From: Isoptericola cucumis
Lineage (GTDB): Bacteria > Actinomycetota > Actinomycetes > Actinomycetales > Cellulomonadaceae
Reading direction: 5' to 3'
Length of the DNA stretch: 64,000 nucleotides
NCBI RefSeq assembly: GCF_014635665.1
Contig: NZ_BMDG01000004.1
Span: 186,001-250,000, forward strand
Positions 20,480 to 29,413 of the stretch are shown here, piece by piece. The position numbers were made by a program, and so were the translations under genes. How positions within the stretch are numbered: position 1 is the stretch's first letter; each line of letters opens with the position of its first letter. Below the pieces are notes generated by a model, which saw only the letters and a program-made list of their open reading frames with translations, did not search any database and was not told the DNA's origin.

Positions 20480-20527
20480 ACGACGTCCGCGTGCGCGCCG
20501 CATCCCGGCCGCGCACGCGGACGTCGT
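20480..20527 (+). terminator. 18-bp perfect inverted repeat between gap and pgk
   Basis: The arms 20480-20497 and 20510-20527 are perfectly complementary over 18 bp, with a 12-nt loop. There is no T-tract. It lies 35 bp after the gap stop. It may be a terminator or an mRNA-stabilising hairpin that lets gap be expressed above pgk. Confidence 0.7.
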
Positions 20528-20624
20528 CATGTACGGAACCGATCATCCCGGCCCCGACCGGTCGACTGCCAGGACACTCGCCAGGTCGAGCGACCGCCGG
20601 GACCACGAAGGACAGGTGTGCTGC

Positions 20625-21824
20625 ATGAAGACCATCGACACTCTCGGGGACCTGCGCGGCCGGCGCGTCCTCGTCCGCTCGGACTTCAACGTGCCGCTCG
20701 ACGGCACGACCATCACCGACGACGGGCGCATCCGCGCCGCGCTGCCCACCCTGCGCCGGCTGGCGGACGCCGGTGCGCGCGTGGTGGTCACCGCCCACCT
20801 GGGGCGCCCGAAGGGCTCGCCGGACCCGCAGTTCTCCCTCGCGCCCGTCGCCGCGCGCCTGGGCGAGCTGCTGGGCCAGGACGTCGCCCTCGCCGACGAC
20901 GTGACCGGGCTGTCCGCCCGAGCCACCGTCGACGGGCTCGAGGACGGCCGCGTGGCCCTGCTCGAGAACGTCCGCTTCGACGCGCGCGAGACCTCGAAGG
21001 TCGACGCCGAGCGCGCGGAGCTCGCCGGCGAGCTCGCCGCGCTGGCCGACGCGTTCGTCTCCGACGGCTTCGGCGTCGTGCACCGCAAGCAGGCCTCGGT
21101 CTACGACGTCGCGAAGGTGCTGCCCGCCGCCGCCGGCGAGCTGGTCCTCGCCGAGGTCAAGGCGCTCTCACGCGCGACGACCGACCCCGAGCGCCCGTAC
21201 GCCGTCGTCCTCGGCGGCTCGAAGGTCTCGGACAAGCTCGGCGTCATCGAGAACCTGCTCACCAAGGCCGACCGGCTGCTCATCGGTGGCGGCATGGTCT
21301 TCACGTTCCTCGCGGCGCAGGGGCACTCGGTGGGGTCGTCCCTGCTCGAGGCGGACCAGGTGGACACGGTCAAGGGCTACCTGAGCCAGGCCGCCGAGGC
21401 GGGCGTCGAGATCGTCCTGCCCACGGACATCGTGGCCGCGGACTCGTTCGCCGCGGACGCCCCGCACCGCACGGTGCCGGCCGACCAGATCCCCGACGGC
21501 ACGATGGGCCTGGACATCGGCCCGGAGTCGGGCGCGCTGTTCGCCGCCCGGCTCGCCGACGCGAAGACCGTCGTGTGGAACGGCCCGATGGGGGTCTTCG
21601 AGTTCGACGCCTTCGCCGCCGGCACCCGTGCCGTCGCGCAGGGCATCGTCGACGCGACCGCCGCGGGCGCCTTCTCCATCGTCGGCGGCGGCGACTCGGC
21701 CGCGGCCGTCCGCGCGCTGGGCTTCGACGAGGCCGGCTTCAGCCACATCTCCACGGGCGGCGGCGCGAGCCTGGAGCTCCTGGAGGGCAAGGAGCTCCCG
21801 GGGCTCGCCGTCCTCGAGGGCTGA
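20625..21824 (+). CDS. pgk: Phosphoglycerate kinase
   Basis: 399 aa. It transfers the phosphate of 1,3-bisphosphoglycerate to ADP in glycolysis. Visible motifs are [13 protein letters not shown] (about residues 16-28), TAHLGRPKG (near 58), the hinge and nucleotide-binding parts [13 protein letters not shown] (near 202) and [11 protein letters not shown] (near 319), and the C-terminal GGGDSAAAV (near 358). ATG at 20625 matches the usual N-terminus; a GTG at 20616 is in frame and closer to the AGGA at 20608-20611, so a start adding MCC is possible. Confidence 0.96.
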   Translation: MKTIDTLGDLRGRRVLVRSDFNVPLDGTTITDDGRIRAALPTLRRLADAGARVVVTAHLGRPKGSPDPQFSLAPVAARLGELLGQDVALADDVTGLSARATVDGLEDGRVALLENVRFDARETSKVDAERAELAGELAALADAFVSDGFGVVHRKQASVYDVAKVLPAAAGELVLAEVKALSRATTDPERPYAVVLGGSKVSDKLGVIENLLTKADRLLIGGGMVFTFLAAQGHSVGSSLLEADQVDTVKGYLSQAAEAGVEIVLPTDIVAADSFAADAPHRTVPADQIPDGTMGLDIGPESGALFAARLADAKTVVWNGPMGVFEFDAFAAGTRAVAQGIVDATAAGAFSIVGGGDSAAAVRALGFDEAGFSHISTGGGASLELLEGKELPGLAVLEG

Positions 21825-21862
21825 CCGAGTCCCGACCGCACACCTGACACCGACCACCCCCT

Positions 21863-21892
21863 GCCGCGTGCCCGGGCGACCGGGCACGCGGC
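21863..21892 (+). terminator. 13-bp perfect hairpin between pgk and tpiA
   Basis: GCCGCGTGCCCGG (21863-21875) pairs with CCGGGCACGCGGC (21880-21892) around a GCGA loop, a GNRA tetraloop. No T-tract follows, and tpiA starts 26 bp later, so it may protect or attenuate the transcript and not end it fully. Confidence 0.6.
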
Positions 21893-21917
21893 GACCGACG
21901 AGATCGAGGAGCCCATC

Positions 21918-22709
21918 GTGGCCACCACCCGCACGCCCCTGATGGCGGGCAACTGGAAGATGAACCTGGACCACACCGAGGCCATCGCCGCGGTGCAGAA
22001 GCTCGCCTGGACGCTCAAGGACGCGAAGCACGACTTCGACGACGTCGAGGTCGCGGTGCTGGCGCCGTTCACCGACCTGCGCTCGGTGCAGACGCTGGTC
22101 GTCGCCGACAAGCTGGAGATCCGCTACGGCGCGCAGGACCTGTCGCAGCACGCGTCGGGCGCCTACACCGGCGAGGTCTCCGGGCCGATGCTGTCCCGCC
22201 TGGGCTGCACGTACGTGGCCGTCGGTCACTCGGAGCGCCGGGAGTACCACGCCGAGGACGACACCGTCGTGAACGCGAAGGTGCGCGCGGCGTTCGAGCA
22301 CGGCCTCGTGCCGATCCTGTGCGTGGGGGAGGGGCTGGAGGTCCGCAAGGCGGGCGACCAGGTCTCCCACACCCTCGCCCAGGTCGACGCCGCGCTCGCG
22401 GGCGTCACGCCCGAGCAGGCGGCGACCGTCGTCATCGCCTACGAGCCCGTGTGGGCGATCGGCACCGGCGAGGTCGCGACGCCCGAGGACGCGCAGGAGG
22501 TGTGCGGGGCGATCCGTGGCCGCCTGGCCGAGCTGTACGACGCGGAGCTCGCCGGCGGCGTGCGCGTGCTGTACGGCGGCTCCGTGAAGTCGGGCAACGT
22601 CGCGCAGATCATGGAGCAGCCGGACGTGGACGGTGCGCTCGTGGGCGGCGCCAGCCTCGACCCGGTCGAGTTCGCGAAGATCGCACGGTTCCGGTCGCAC
22701 GTCGCCTGA
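21918..22709 (+). CDS. tpiA: Triosephosphate isomerase
   Basis: 263 aa. It interconverts dihydroxyacetone phosphate and glyceraldehyde 3-phosphate. It has AGNWKMN (residues 10-16, with catalytic Asn and Lys), [10 protein letters not shown] (near 100, catalytic His), [11 protein letters not shown] (near 175, catalytic Glu), and the phosphate-binding YGGSVKSGN (near 217) and LVGGASLD. The GTG at 21918 is preceded by GAGGA at 6 nt. It forms the third glycolytic gene of the series; a strong terminator follows. Confidence 0.96.
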   Translation: MATTRTPLMAGNWKMNLDHTEAIAAVQKLAWTLKDAKHDFDDVEVAVLAPFTDLRSVQTLVVADKLEIRYGAQDLSQHASGAYTGEVSGPMLSRLGCTYVAVGHSERREYHAEDDTVVNAKVRAAFEHGLVPILCVGEGLEVRKAGDQVSHTLAQVDAALAGVTPEQAATVVIAYEPVWAIGTGEVATPEDAQEVCGAIRGRLAELYDAELAGGVRVLYGGSVKSGNVAQIMEQPDVDGALVGGASLDPVEFAKIARFRSHVA

Positions 22710-22724
22710 CGTCCGGCCCAGCAG

Positions 22725-22774
22725 GCCTCCCGGGGCGTCACGCGGTGGAAACACCGCTGTTCGCCTCGGGAGGC
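22725..22774 (+). terminator. Terminator after tpiA
   Basis: GCCTCCC (22725-22731) pairs with GGGAGGC (22768-22774), enclosing a second hairpin GCGGTG-GAAA-CACCGC (22742-22757). The 3' side continues TTTCGT, a short T-run, which fits an intrinsic terminator separating glycolysis from secG. Confidence 0.7.
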
Positions 22775-22898
22775 TTTCGTCACTTACTCTTGACCCGGCC
22801 GGGGAGCACCTCGGCCGCCAGGCCTCATCCCGTGGGGCCACGGGCCGTGCGTCCTGCGCGGCCGCACCGGACGACGACGACAGCCGAGGAAGCACATC

Positions 22899-23141
22899 GT
22901 GGACGCGTTGCAGATCATCCTTCAGGTCGTGCTGGTGCTGACCAGCGCCTTCCTGATCCTGCTCATCCTCATGCACAAGGGCAAGGGCGGCGGTCTGTCC
23001 GACATGTTCGGCGGCGGGATCTCGAGCGCCGCGGGCAGCTCCGGCGTCGCCGAGCGCAACCTCAACCGGATCACGGTGAGCTTCGCGGTCGTGTGGTTCG
23101 TCGTCGTCGTGCTTCTCGGTCTGATCACCAAGGTCAGCTGA
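22899..23141 (+). CDS. secG: Protein translocase subunit SecG
   Basis: 80 aa with two hydrophobic helices (about residues 5-25 and 58-77) separated by a Gly-rich cytoplasmic loop KGKGGGLSDMFGGG, typical of SecG. It is the small third subunit of the SecYEG channel and aids preprotein movement. The GTG at 22899 is preceded by GAGGAA. The tpiA-secG neighbourhood is conserved in actinobacteria. Confidence 0.93.
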   Translation: MDALQIILQVVLVLTSAFLILLILMHKGKGGGLSDMFGGGISSAAGSSGVAERNLNRITVSFAVVWFVVVVLLGLITKVS

Positions 23142-23276
23142 CACCGACCTGGGCCCGGGCAGCATGGTCGCCCGGGGCGCAGGGGGCAGCGAGACGACCG
23201 GACTCGGGGGAGCCGGCCGAGACGAAGATCGTCCGTGGGCGCACGCCCACTGAGTCGAAGGTGAGGACGACACGAC

Positions 23277-23642
23277 GTGGCTACTGCTGGGCATGCAATC
23301 CGTGGATCGCGCGTGGGCGCGGGTCCGTTGGGAGAGACCGAGCGCGGGGAGGCGGCCCCTCGGGTCCGCGTCTCGTACTGGTGCGCGAACGGTCATGAGA
23401 CCACCCCGAGCTTCTCGGCGAGCGAGGACGTCTCGCCCCCGGAGGTCTGGGACTGCCCGAGCTGCGGGTTTCCCGCGGGTCTCGACGCGGCGAACCCTCC
23501 GGAGCCGTTGCGCAACGAGCCGTACAAGACCCACCTCGCGTACGTGAAGGAACGCCGCTCGGACGACGAGGGGGCGGCCCTTCTCGAGGAGGCGCTCGAG
23601 ACCCTGCGCGCCCGGCGCTCCGGGCTGCAGCGGGCGAGCTAG
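23277..23642 (+). CDS. rbpA: RNA polymerase-binding protein RbpA
   Basis: 121 aa. RbpA is an actinobacterial transcription factor that binds the principal sigma factor and stabilises the RNA polymerase-promoter open complex. It has an N-terminal IRGSRVGAG (residues 8-16), then a core with SYWCANGHE and WDCPSCGFP, i.e. two CxxC/CxxxH-like pairs that hold zinc in some members, and a C-terminal sigma-interaction segment beginning PYKTHLAYVKERRS (near 86). The GTG at 23277 fits this family N-terminus, with AGGTGAGGA upstream. This is the Micrococcales sequence type with the CxxC pair kept. Confidence 0.88.
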   Translation: MATAGHAIRGSRVGAGPLGETERGEAAPRVRVSYWCANGHETTPSFSASEDVSPPEVWDCPSCGFPAGLDAANPPEPLRNEPYKTHLAYVKERRSDDEGAALLEEALETLRARRSGLQRAS

Positions 23643-23720
23643 CGGCACCGGCCGGCGGGCGTCGCGGGCGTCCTCGTACCCACCATGGTCGTGGGGCCGT
23701 ACCCGGCGTAGTCTGGCCGC

Positions 23721-24617
23721 ATGTTCGAGGAAGGACAGCTCTACGCCCCCGTCACCGAGGACGAGAACGGCGTCACCGTCCACCTGACCGACGACCATCC
23801 CGGCGCGAACGATCCCGAGTACCGGCGGCGTCGCGAGGTGATCGCGGGCCCGGCGCTGCGGTGGCGGCCGGGTGACCCCGTGCCGCAGGTGGAGTACACC
23901 GACGCGGAGAACGCGATCTGGCGCACGGTGTGCGCGGAGCTCGCGCCGAAGCACGAGCGGCTCGCGATCCGAGGTTTCCTCGAGGGCAAGGAAGCCCTCG
24001 GCCTGCCCACGGATCGCGTGCCGCAGCTCGACGAGGTGAGTGCCGGCCTGCAGCCGCTGAGCGGTTTCCGGCTGCATCCCGCGGCCGGGCTCGTGCCCCT
24101 GGACCAGTTCTACGGCTCCCTCGCCGACGGCGTCTTCCACTCGACGCAGTACCTGCGGCACGGTTCGCAGCCCCTGTACACGCCGGAGCCCGACATCATC
24201 CACGAGGTCGTGGGCCACGGGAACCTGCTCGCGAACCCGGCGATCGCCGAGGTGAAGCGTCGAGCCGGGGAGGCGGCCCGGCGCTGCGAGACGGAAGCTG
24301 GCCTCCAGTTCGTCGCCGACGTCTTCTGGTTCACGATCGAGTTCGGCGTCATGTACGAGGACGGCGAGCTGCGCGCCTACGGCGCGGGGCTGCTCTCCTC
24401 CTACGGCGAGATCGAGGAGTTCCGGGGCGCGACGATCCTGCCGCTCGACTTCTACTCCATGGGGACCGTGGAGTACGACATCTCGCACTACCAGCCGACG
24501 CTCTTCGCCTGCGACGGGATGAGCGAGCTGACCGAGCGTGTGGGGGAGTTCTTCGCCGAGTTCGACGACGACACCCCGGGCCGGCTGCTGGCCGCCCGCA
24601 ACCGGACCGCCAGCTAG
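23721..24617 (+). CDS. phhA: Aromatic amino acid hydroxylase (phenylalanine 4-monooxygenase)
   Basis: 298 aa, the size of the single-domain bacterial enzymes. It hydroxylates phenylalanine to tyrosine with a tetrahydropterin cofactor and non-haem iron. The iron site is PDIIHEVVGHGNLL (near residue 156), giving the two His and, downstream, Glu in FWFTIEFGV (near 199). FYGSLADGVFHSTQYLRH, SYGEIEEF and DISHYQPTLFACDG are family segments. No pterin dehydratase or homogentisate gene is adjacent. ATG at 23721 lies 6 nt after TAGTCT (23709-23714), suggesting a leaderless single-gene transcript. Convergent with the ROK gene. Confidence 0.88.
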   Translation: MFEEGQLYAPVTEDENGVTVHLTDDHPGANDPEYRRRREVIAGPALRWRPGDPVPQVEYTDAENAIWRTVCAELAPKHERLAIRGFLEGKEALGLPTDRVPQLDEVSAGLQPLSGFRLHPAAGLVPLDQFYGSLADGVFHSTQYLRHGSQPLYTPEPDIIHEVVGHGNLLANPAIAEVKRRAGEAARRCETEAGLQFVADVFWFTIEFGVMYEDGELRAYGAGLLSSYGEIEEFRGATILPLDFYSMGTVEYDISHYQPTLFACDGMSELTERVGEFFAEFDDDTPGRLLAARNRTAS

Positions 24618-24656
24618 GCGCACGGCCCGCGTACAGGCGGCGACCGTCGCCCCTCC

Positions 24657-25865
24657 TCAGGTGGCGGGGGAGAGCTCCCGCTCGAGGAAGAGCGTGGCCG
24701 CCCCGATCGCGCCCACGTCGTCGCCGAACGTCGACGACGTCACCAGGACCTCGTGCGCGCCGCCCCGGGCGCGAGCCGCGCCCCGGGTCACCTCAGGGGT
24801 CGCGTGCTCGTCCAGGTACCCCCAGTAGGGGCCGCCGATGATGATGCGGTGCGGGTCATGGATGCTGATGAGGGTGCGCGCGGCCTCGCCGAGCGCGGCC
24901 CCGTACTCCTCGATCAGGCCCCGCGCGGCGGCCTCGCCGCCGCGCGCCGCGCGCTGCAGGTCGGCGAGCGCGGACGCGTGGCCGGTGCGCCGGTCGAGGG
25001 GGAGGCCCGCGCGCCGTGCCTTCGCCAGGAAGCGGTCCATGTCCGTGTAGAGGCCCAGGCAGGACATGCGACCACAGCCGCACCTGGCGTCGTCGACGCC
25101 TGTCGGGAGGTGCCCGATCTCGCCGGCCTGGACCGTGCTGCCCCGGTGGATGGTGCCGTCGCCGGCCACGGCCGATCCCACGCCGGCACCGACGTACAGG
25201 TAGAGCACCGTCTCGCCCGCGGCGAACCGCCCCGGCCAGTACTCGGCCGTGAGCGCAGCGTTGGTGTCCTTGTCCAGCACCGCCGGCAACCCGGTCCGGT
25301 CGCGGATCAGGTCGAGCAGGGGCACCCCACGCCACCCCGGCAGCCACGGAGGATCGAGCACCTCGCCGCGGGCGGCGTCGAGCCCTCCGGGCGCCGCGAC
25401 GCCGATCCCCTGGACGCTGCGGTGCACCGCCTCCTTCTCCTCGTCCGACAGCCCCGCCCCCAGCTCCCGGAGCATGTCCTCCAGGGCCGTGGCGATGCGC
25501 TCCACGTCAGCGGCCGGGTCCTCCCCTGGCCGCGCGAGTGACCGCTTGAGGATCGGGCGGGCGAGCATGTCGACCAGGGTGACGGTGATGTGCGCGGGGT
25601 CCAGGTGGGCTCCGGCGGCGAGCATCGCGCGGGGCTCGACCTGCATCGACATGGCGGGCTTCCCGCGCCGTCGGGTGTGCACCGGCGCTGCGCGCACCAG
25701 TCCGCGGTCGATCAGCCGCCGGGTGATCTGGGAGACCGCCTGACGCGAGAGCCCGCAGCGCTCCATCAGGTCCGACTGGTCGACCCCCTCCGGGGACACC
25801 CGGATCGCCCGCAGCACGACCAGCTCGTTGCGGGCCCCCACCTGCGGCATCGTCGTCGCACGCAT
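24657..25865 (-). CDS. ROK family transcriptional regulator
   Basis: 402 aa. The N-terminal winged helix-turn-helix is visible as SDLMERCGLSRQAVSQITRR (about residues 31-50), followed by a sugar-kinase-like ROK domain: GIGVAAPGGLD (near 153), DKDTNAALTAE (near 200), GEIGHLPTGVDD (near 246) and the zinc motif CGCGRMSCLG (near 262). ROK regulators sense sugars and repress the genes for their uptake. It is divergent from the sugar ABC operon beginning at 26030, which is its likely target. The start at 25865 (MRATTMPQVG) could also be the ATG 15 bases inside. Confidence 0.9.
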   Translation of the reverse strand: MRATTMPQVGARNELVVLRAIRVSPEGVDQSDLMERCGLSRQAVSQITRRLIDRGLVRAAPVHTRRRGKPAMSMQVEPRAMLAAGAHLDPAHITVTLVDMLARPILKRSLARPGEDPAADVERIATALEDMLRELGAGLSDEEKEAVHRSVQGIGVAAPGGLDAARGEVLDPPWLPGWRGVPLLDLIRDRTGLPAVLDKDTNAALTAEYWPGRFAAGETVLYLYVGAGVGSAVAGDGTIHRGSTVQAGEIGHLPTGVDDARCGCGRMSCLGLYTDMDRFLAKARRAGLPLDRRTGHASALADLQRAARGGEAAARGLIEEYGAALGEAARTLISIHDPHRIIIGGPYWGYLDEHATPEVTRGAARARGGAHEVLVTSSTFGDDVGAIGAATLFLERELSPAT

Positions 25866-25897
25866 CGCTCTCCTTCCGCCGGGTCCATCATGCCTCT

Positions 25898-25926
25898 TTG
25901 AATATTTCCATCAGTATGAGTAATCT
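25898..25926 (+). promoter_or_regulatory. Promoter/operator region of the ROK-linked sugar operon
   Basis: TTGAAT (25898-25903) and TAATCT (25921-25926) are separated by exactly 17 bp, on the strand of the ABC transporter genes. This is the most AT-rich stretch of the surrounding kilobases. It lies in the 164-bp divergent gap and probably overlaps the ROK operator; I could not find a perfect palindrome. Confidence 0.6.
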
Positions 25927-26029
25927 CTCGCCGCGGAGGACACTGTGGTCCACATCACCCCCTCGGTGCTGCGAACCCCTGTCCAGACCGCGACGGACCG
26001 TGCTCCGCCGCCGTACCGAAGGGAGAGCG

Positions 26030-27031
26030 ATGACTGCAACCGGAGTGAAGGCCAGGGTCCCCGTCGGGGACGCCCCGCCCGAGGCAGCGGACGGCACGGC
26101 GGAGGGACCGCCGCCCGAGCGCGGGAGACGCAGGCTGTCGCGGACGGACAGGCGCGACCTGGCCCTCGGCCTGAAGTACATCTCGCCCTGGATCGTCGGC
26201 ATCCTGGTCTTCGTCGTCTACCCGGTCGGGTACTCGATCTACCTGAGCTTCACGCGCTACTCGGGCATGGGGGCCCCGACCTGGGTGGGGCTGGGCAACT
26301 ACGTCACGGCGTTCGCCGACCCGCTCGTCGCCAAGTCGACCGGCAACACGCTGTTCTACGCCATGATCGCCGTGCCGCTCGGGCTGGTCGTCGCGCTCGT
26401 GCTCGCGCTCGCGATGAACCAGAACGTCCGCGAGGTCGCCTGGTACCGGACGATCTTCTACGCCCCGTCCTTGATCCCGGCCTTCGCGATGTCGTTCATC
26501 TTCATCGTGTTCCTGAACCCGCAGTTCGGCGTGTTCAACCAGGTGCTCAACATCTTCGGCGACGGCGCCAACGTGAACCTGCTCGGTGACCCGACCGGCG
26601 TCAAGATCGCGATCATCATGATGGCCCAGCTCGGCGCGGGGAACGCGGCGCTGATCTTCCTGGCCGGGCTGCGCAACGTCCCCAAGACCGTCTACGAGGC
26701 GGCGCGGGTGGACGGCGCGGGCCCGATGCGACAGTTCCGGTCGATCACGCTGCCGCTGCTCTCCCCGGTCCTCCTGTTCAACCTGATCACGGGCGTCTCC
26801 GGCGCCCTCCAGGTCTTCACCGAGGCGTACATCGTCACCAACGGCACCGGCGACCCCGACGCGGGCGCGCTCTTCTACATGATGTACCTCTACAAGAACG
26901 CCTTCGGCTTCGCCGAGCTCGGGTACGCCTCCGCCCTGGCGGTGCTGCTGTTCCTGGTCGGGCTCGCCCTGGCCCTGCTGATCTTCTGGTGCTCGCGCCG
27001 GTTCGTGAACTACGACGTGGAGGCATCCTGA
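26030..27031 (+). CDS. Carbohydrate ABC transporter permease (MalF type)
   Basis: 333 aa. After a hydrophilic N-terminal tail of about 45 residues it has six predicted membrane helices, starting at ISPWIVGILVFVVYPVGYSI. The EAA loop is YEAARVDGAGPMRQFRSITL (near 222-241), where the shared ATPase docks. RBS GGGAGAG precedes the ATG at 26030. It forms the channel with the next gene (overlapping by one base, TGATG). The substrate is unknown; the operon content suggests a monosaccharide derivative or a small glycoside that the two following oxidoreductases act on. Confidence 0.88.
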   Translation: MTATGVKARVPVGDAPPEAADGTAEGPPPERGRRRLSRTDRRDLALGLKYISPWIVGILVFVVYPVGYSIYLSFTRYSGMGAPTWVGLGNYVTAFADPLVAKSTGNTLFYAMIAVPLGLVVALVLALAMNQNVREVAWYRTIFYAPSLIPAFAMSFIFIVFLNPQFGVFNQVLNIFGDGANVNLLGDPTGVKIAIIMMAQLGAGNAALIFLAGLRNVPKTVYEAARVDGAGPMRQFRSITLPLLSPVLLFNLITGVSGALQVFTEAYIVTNGTGDPDAGALFYMMYLYKNAFGFAELGYASALAVLLFLVGLALALLIFWCSRRFVNYDVEAS

Positions 27032-27954
27032 TGAGCACGACGCTCCGCACGGAATCGCCCAGGAACCGGCGGTCCGCCGCCCGGTCCGTGGACGCCGACC
27101 AGCTGAACCGGAGGGCCGACGGCACGCGTCGCCCGTGGTACTCCTCCGTCATCGCGCGCGTGGTGATGGTGGTGCTGTCCGTCATCTTCCTGCTGCCGCT
27201 GTACTGGATGGTCATCTCGTCCCTGAAGTCGGACGAGGAGCTCGCGAAGTTCCCGCCGACCTTCATCCCCCAGTCGTGGCAGTTCGGCAACTTCGTCGAC
27301 GCGGTGTCGGCGATGCCGTTCCTGCAGTTCTTCATGAACTCCGCGATCATCACGGTCTCGGTCGTGATCTTCTCGGTCATCTCGAACTTCGTCGTCGCCT
27401 ACGGCTTCGCATGCCTGAAGTGGCCGGGGCGTGACCTCGTGTTCTACCTGGTGATCGCGACGCTCTTCCTGCCGTTCCCGGTGACGCTCATCCCGATGTT
27501 CGACATGTGGGCGCGGCTCGGGCTGGTCAACACCATGTTCCCGCTGATCATCCCGGCGATGTTCGGCTCGGCGTTCTACGTGTTCCTGCTGCGCCAGTTC
27601 CTCCTGCAGATCCCCAGGGACATGCTCGACGCGGCCCGGATCGACGGCGCCAGGGAGTGGACCATCCTGTGGCGCCTCGTGTTCCCCACCGCCAAGCCGG
27701 CGCTGACGACCGTCGCCATCTTCGCGGCTGTCGCGTCGTGGAACGACTTCATGGGGCCGCTGATCTACCTGCAGGACGAGAGCGTGCAGACCCTCTCGAT
27801 CGGCCTGCAGTCGTTCCGCTCGGTGCACGCGCAGGACGTCTCGTTCAACCAGCTGATGGCCGCGTCGTTCCTGGTCATCCTGCCGCTGCTGATCCTGTTC
27901 TTCGTGTTCCAGCGCCACTTCATCCGGGGCATCACCATCGGAGGCTTCAAGTGA
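27031..27954 (+). CDS. Carbohydrate ABC transporter permease (MalG type)
   Basis: 307 aa, six predicted helices beginning VIARVVMVVLSVIFLLPLYW (about residues 42-61), followed by ISSLKSDEEL as in MalG-type permeases. The EAA loop is LDAARIDGAREWTILWRLVF (near 206-225). Its start ATG overlaps the stop of the upstream permease, and its stop overlaps the GTG start of the binding-protein gene, so the transporter is made as one coupled unit. The C-terminal tail GITIGGFK is typical. Confidence 0.88.
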   Translation: MSTTLRTESPRNRRSAARSVDADQLNRRADGTRRPWYSSVIARVVMVVLSVIFLLPLYWMVISSLKSDEELAKFPPTFIPQSWQFGNFVDAVSAMPFLQFFMNSAIITVSVVIFSVISNFVVAYGFACLKWPGRDLVFYLVIATLFLPFPVTLIPMFDMWARLGLVNTMFPLIIPAMFGSAFYVFLLRQFLLQIPRDMLDAARIDGAREWTILWRLVFPTAKPALTTVAIFAAVASWNDFMGPLIYLQDESVQTLSIGLQSFRSVHAQDVSFNQLMAASFLVILPLLILFFVFQRHFIRGITIGGFK

Positions 27955-29327
27955 TCACTCGCCGTACCTTCTTGAGCGCCGCCGCCGCGTCGGCCGCCGC
28001 CCTCTCGCTCGGGGCGTGCGCGCCCCGCGGGTCCTCGAGCGACACCGTCATCCGCTACTGGGGCATGCAGGCTGCCGACGCCGACAAGGACCTCAAGGTC
28101 ATCGACGCCTTCAACGCCACGAGGGCGGGGTCCCGCATCACGATCGACGTCAACCAGGTGCCGAGCAACGGCGTGGCGGACATGAGCCAGATCATCACCG
28201 CCGTCCGGGGCGGCACCGCCCCGGACGTGTGGCAGATGGACCGGTTCAACGCCGTCCAGAACGCCTCCATCGGGCTGCTCGAGCCGATCGACGACCTGAT
28301 CGAGGAGTACGAGGGCGTGTCCGTCGAGGAGTTCACCTCGCAGTGGCTGCAGTTCGCCGTGGACGAGCTCACCTACGACGGCCGCCTGTACGGGCTGCCG
28401 ATCAACACCGATGCCCGCGGGATCATGTACAACGAGGACATCCTGCGCGGCGCGGGCATCGACCTCGACATGTTCGACCCCCAGCAGCACGTGCTCACCT
28501 GGGACGAGCTCCGCGAGGTCAGCCGCAAGATCACCACGACCGACTCCCGCGGCAACTTCGAGACGCTCGGGTTCGTGCCGTGGGACGGCGAGGGCTGGCC
28601 CTACACCTGGGCCTTCGGGCTCGACGCGCAGCTCTACTCCAACGAGACCGCGTCGGTCACGCTCGACTCTCCCCAGTGGCGGGCCGTGTTCGAGCTGTAC
28701 GCCGACTGGGCCGAGGAGTTCCCCTACGCCAAGGCTGACGCCTTCTTCGCCACGTACCAGCCGCCGAACGCCCCGCCCAGCCAGACCGCCATCTTCAGCG
28801 AACGCCTGGGGATGTCCACCACCGGGCCGTTCTCCATCCGCAGCAACGAGAAGTACGCCCCGAAGCTGCCGCTGAAGTTCACGTGGCTGCCCGTCGGCGC
28901 CGAGGGCGACGAGACCTACTCGTGGTCCGGCGGCGCGTCCCTCGTGGTGCCGAAGGGCGCGAGGATGACGCGCAACCTCTGGGAGTTCATGAAGTTCTAC
29001 ACGGGGTTCGAGGGCCAGAGCATCGTGCAGCCGCTGCTCGGCGACCTGCCGACCAACCTGAGGACGATCCAGGCCCGGAACTACAACCCCAAGGCGGAGC
29101 TCTTCCGGCAGATGCTGCCGACCTCGACGTCGCGGCCCCCGCTGCCCGTCGGGTCCGTGGCGTGGGACACGCTCCAGCGCTCCCGGAGCTCGGTGATCAT
29201 CGGGTCGCAGACGCCGCAGGAGGCGGTCGCGATCAACCAGCTGAGCGTCGGTCCCAAGATGGCGCTCTTCGAGGGGTATCAGATGCCCGCGACGTACGGG
29301 CAGAACAGCGTCATCCCGGAGGCCTGA
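27951..29327 (+). CDS. Extracellular solute-binding lipoprotein of a sugar ABC transporter
   Basis: 458 aa, family 1 (MalE/UgpB-like) binding protein. The N-terminus MITRRTFLSAAAASAA has a twin-arginine motif (TRRTFLS) and then the lipobox LGAC (Cys about residue 22), so it is probably a Tat-exported lipoprotein. The mature part has VADMSQIITAVRGGTAPDVWQ (the family motif for domain I), LYGLPINTDARGIMYNEDIL near 145, and a WSGGASLVVPKGA segment near 325. The order permease-permease-binding protein is reversed compared with ngcEFG. GTG at 27951 overlaps the permease stop (GTGA). No ATPase is in the operon. Confidence 0.88.
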   Translation: MITRRTFLSAAAASAAALSLGACAPRGSSSDTVIRYWGMQAADADKDLKVIDAFNATRAGSRITIDVNQVPSNGVADMSQIITAVRGGTAPDVWQMDRFNAVQNASIGLLEPIDDLIEEYEGVSVEEFTSQWLQFAVDELTYDGRLYGLPINTDARGIMYNEDILRGAGIDLDMFDPQQHVLTWDELREVSRKITTTDSRGNFETLGFVPWDGEGWPYTWAFGLDAQLYSNETASVTLDSPQWRAVFELYADWAEEFPYAKADAFFATYQPPNAPPSQTAIFSERLGMSTTGPFSIRSNEKYAPKLPLKFTWLPVGAEGDETYSWSGGASLVVPKGARMTRNLWEFMKFYTGFEGQSIVQPLLGDLPTNLRTIQARNYNPKAELFRQMLPTSTSRPPLPVGSVAWDTLQRSRSSVIIGSQTPQEAVAINQLSVGPKMALFEGYQMPATYGQNSVIPEA

Positions 29328-29363
29328 GCCGAGTCGACCCGAGCCCACGAACGAACCGCCCGA

Positions 29364-29380
29364 CCCGGCGCGACGCCGGG
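29364..29380 (+). promoter_or_regulatory. Small hairpin between the binding-protein gene and the first oxidoreductase
   Basis: CCCGGCG (29364-29370) pairs with CGCCGGG (29374-29380) over a CGA loop in the 86-bp gap. With no T-tract it is more likely an mRNA-processing or partial attenuation element that raises binding-protein expression over the oxidoreductases. Confidence 0.4.
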
Positions 29381-29413
29381 CGGAACACCACGAACGTCCT
29401 GGAGCTGAATCCC

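Noticed and set aside
24618-24656. Terminator between phhA and the ROK gene
   Set aside because: The 39-bp convergent gap has no stable hairpin that I can see.
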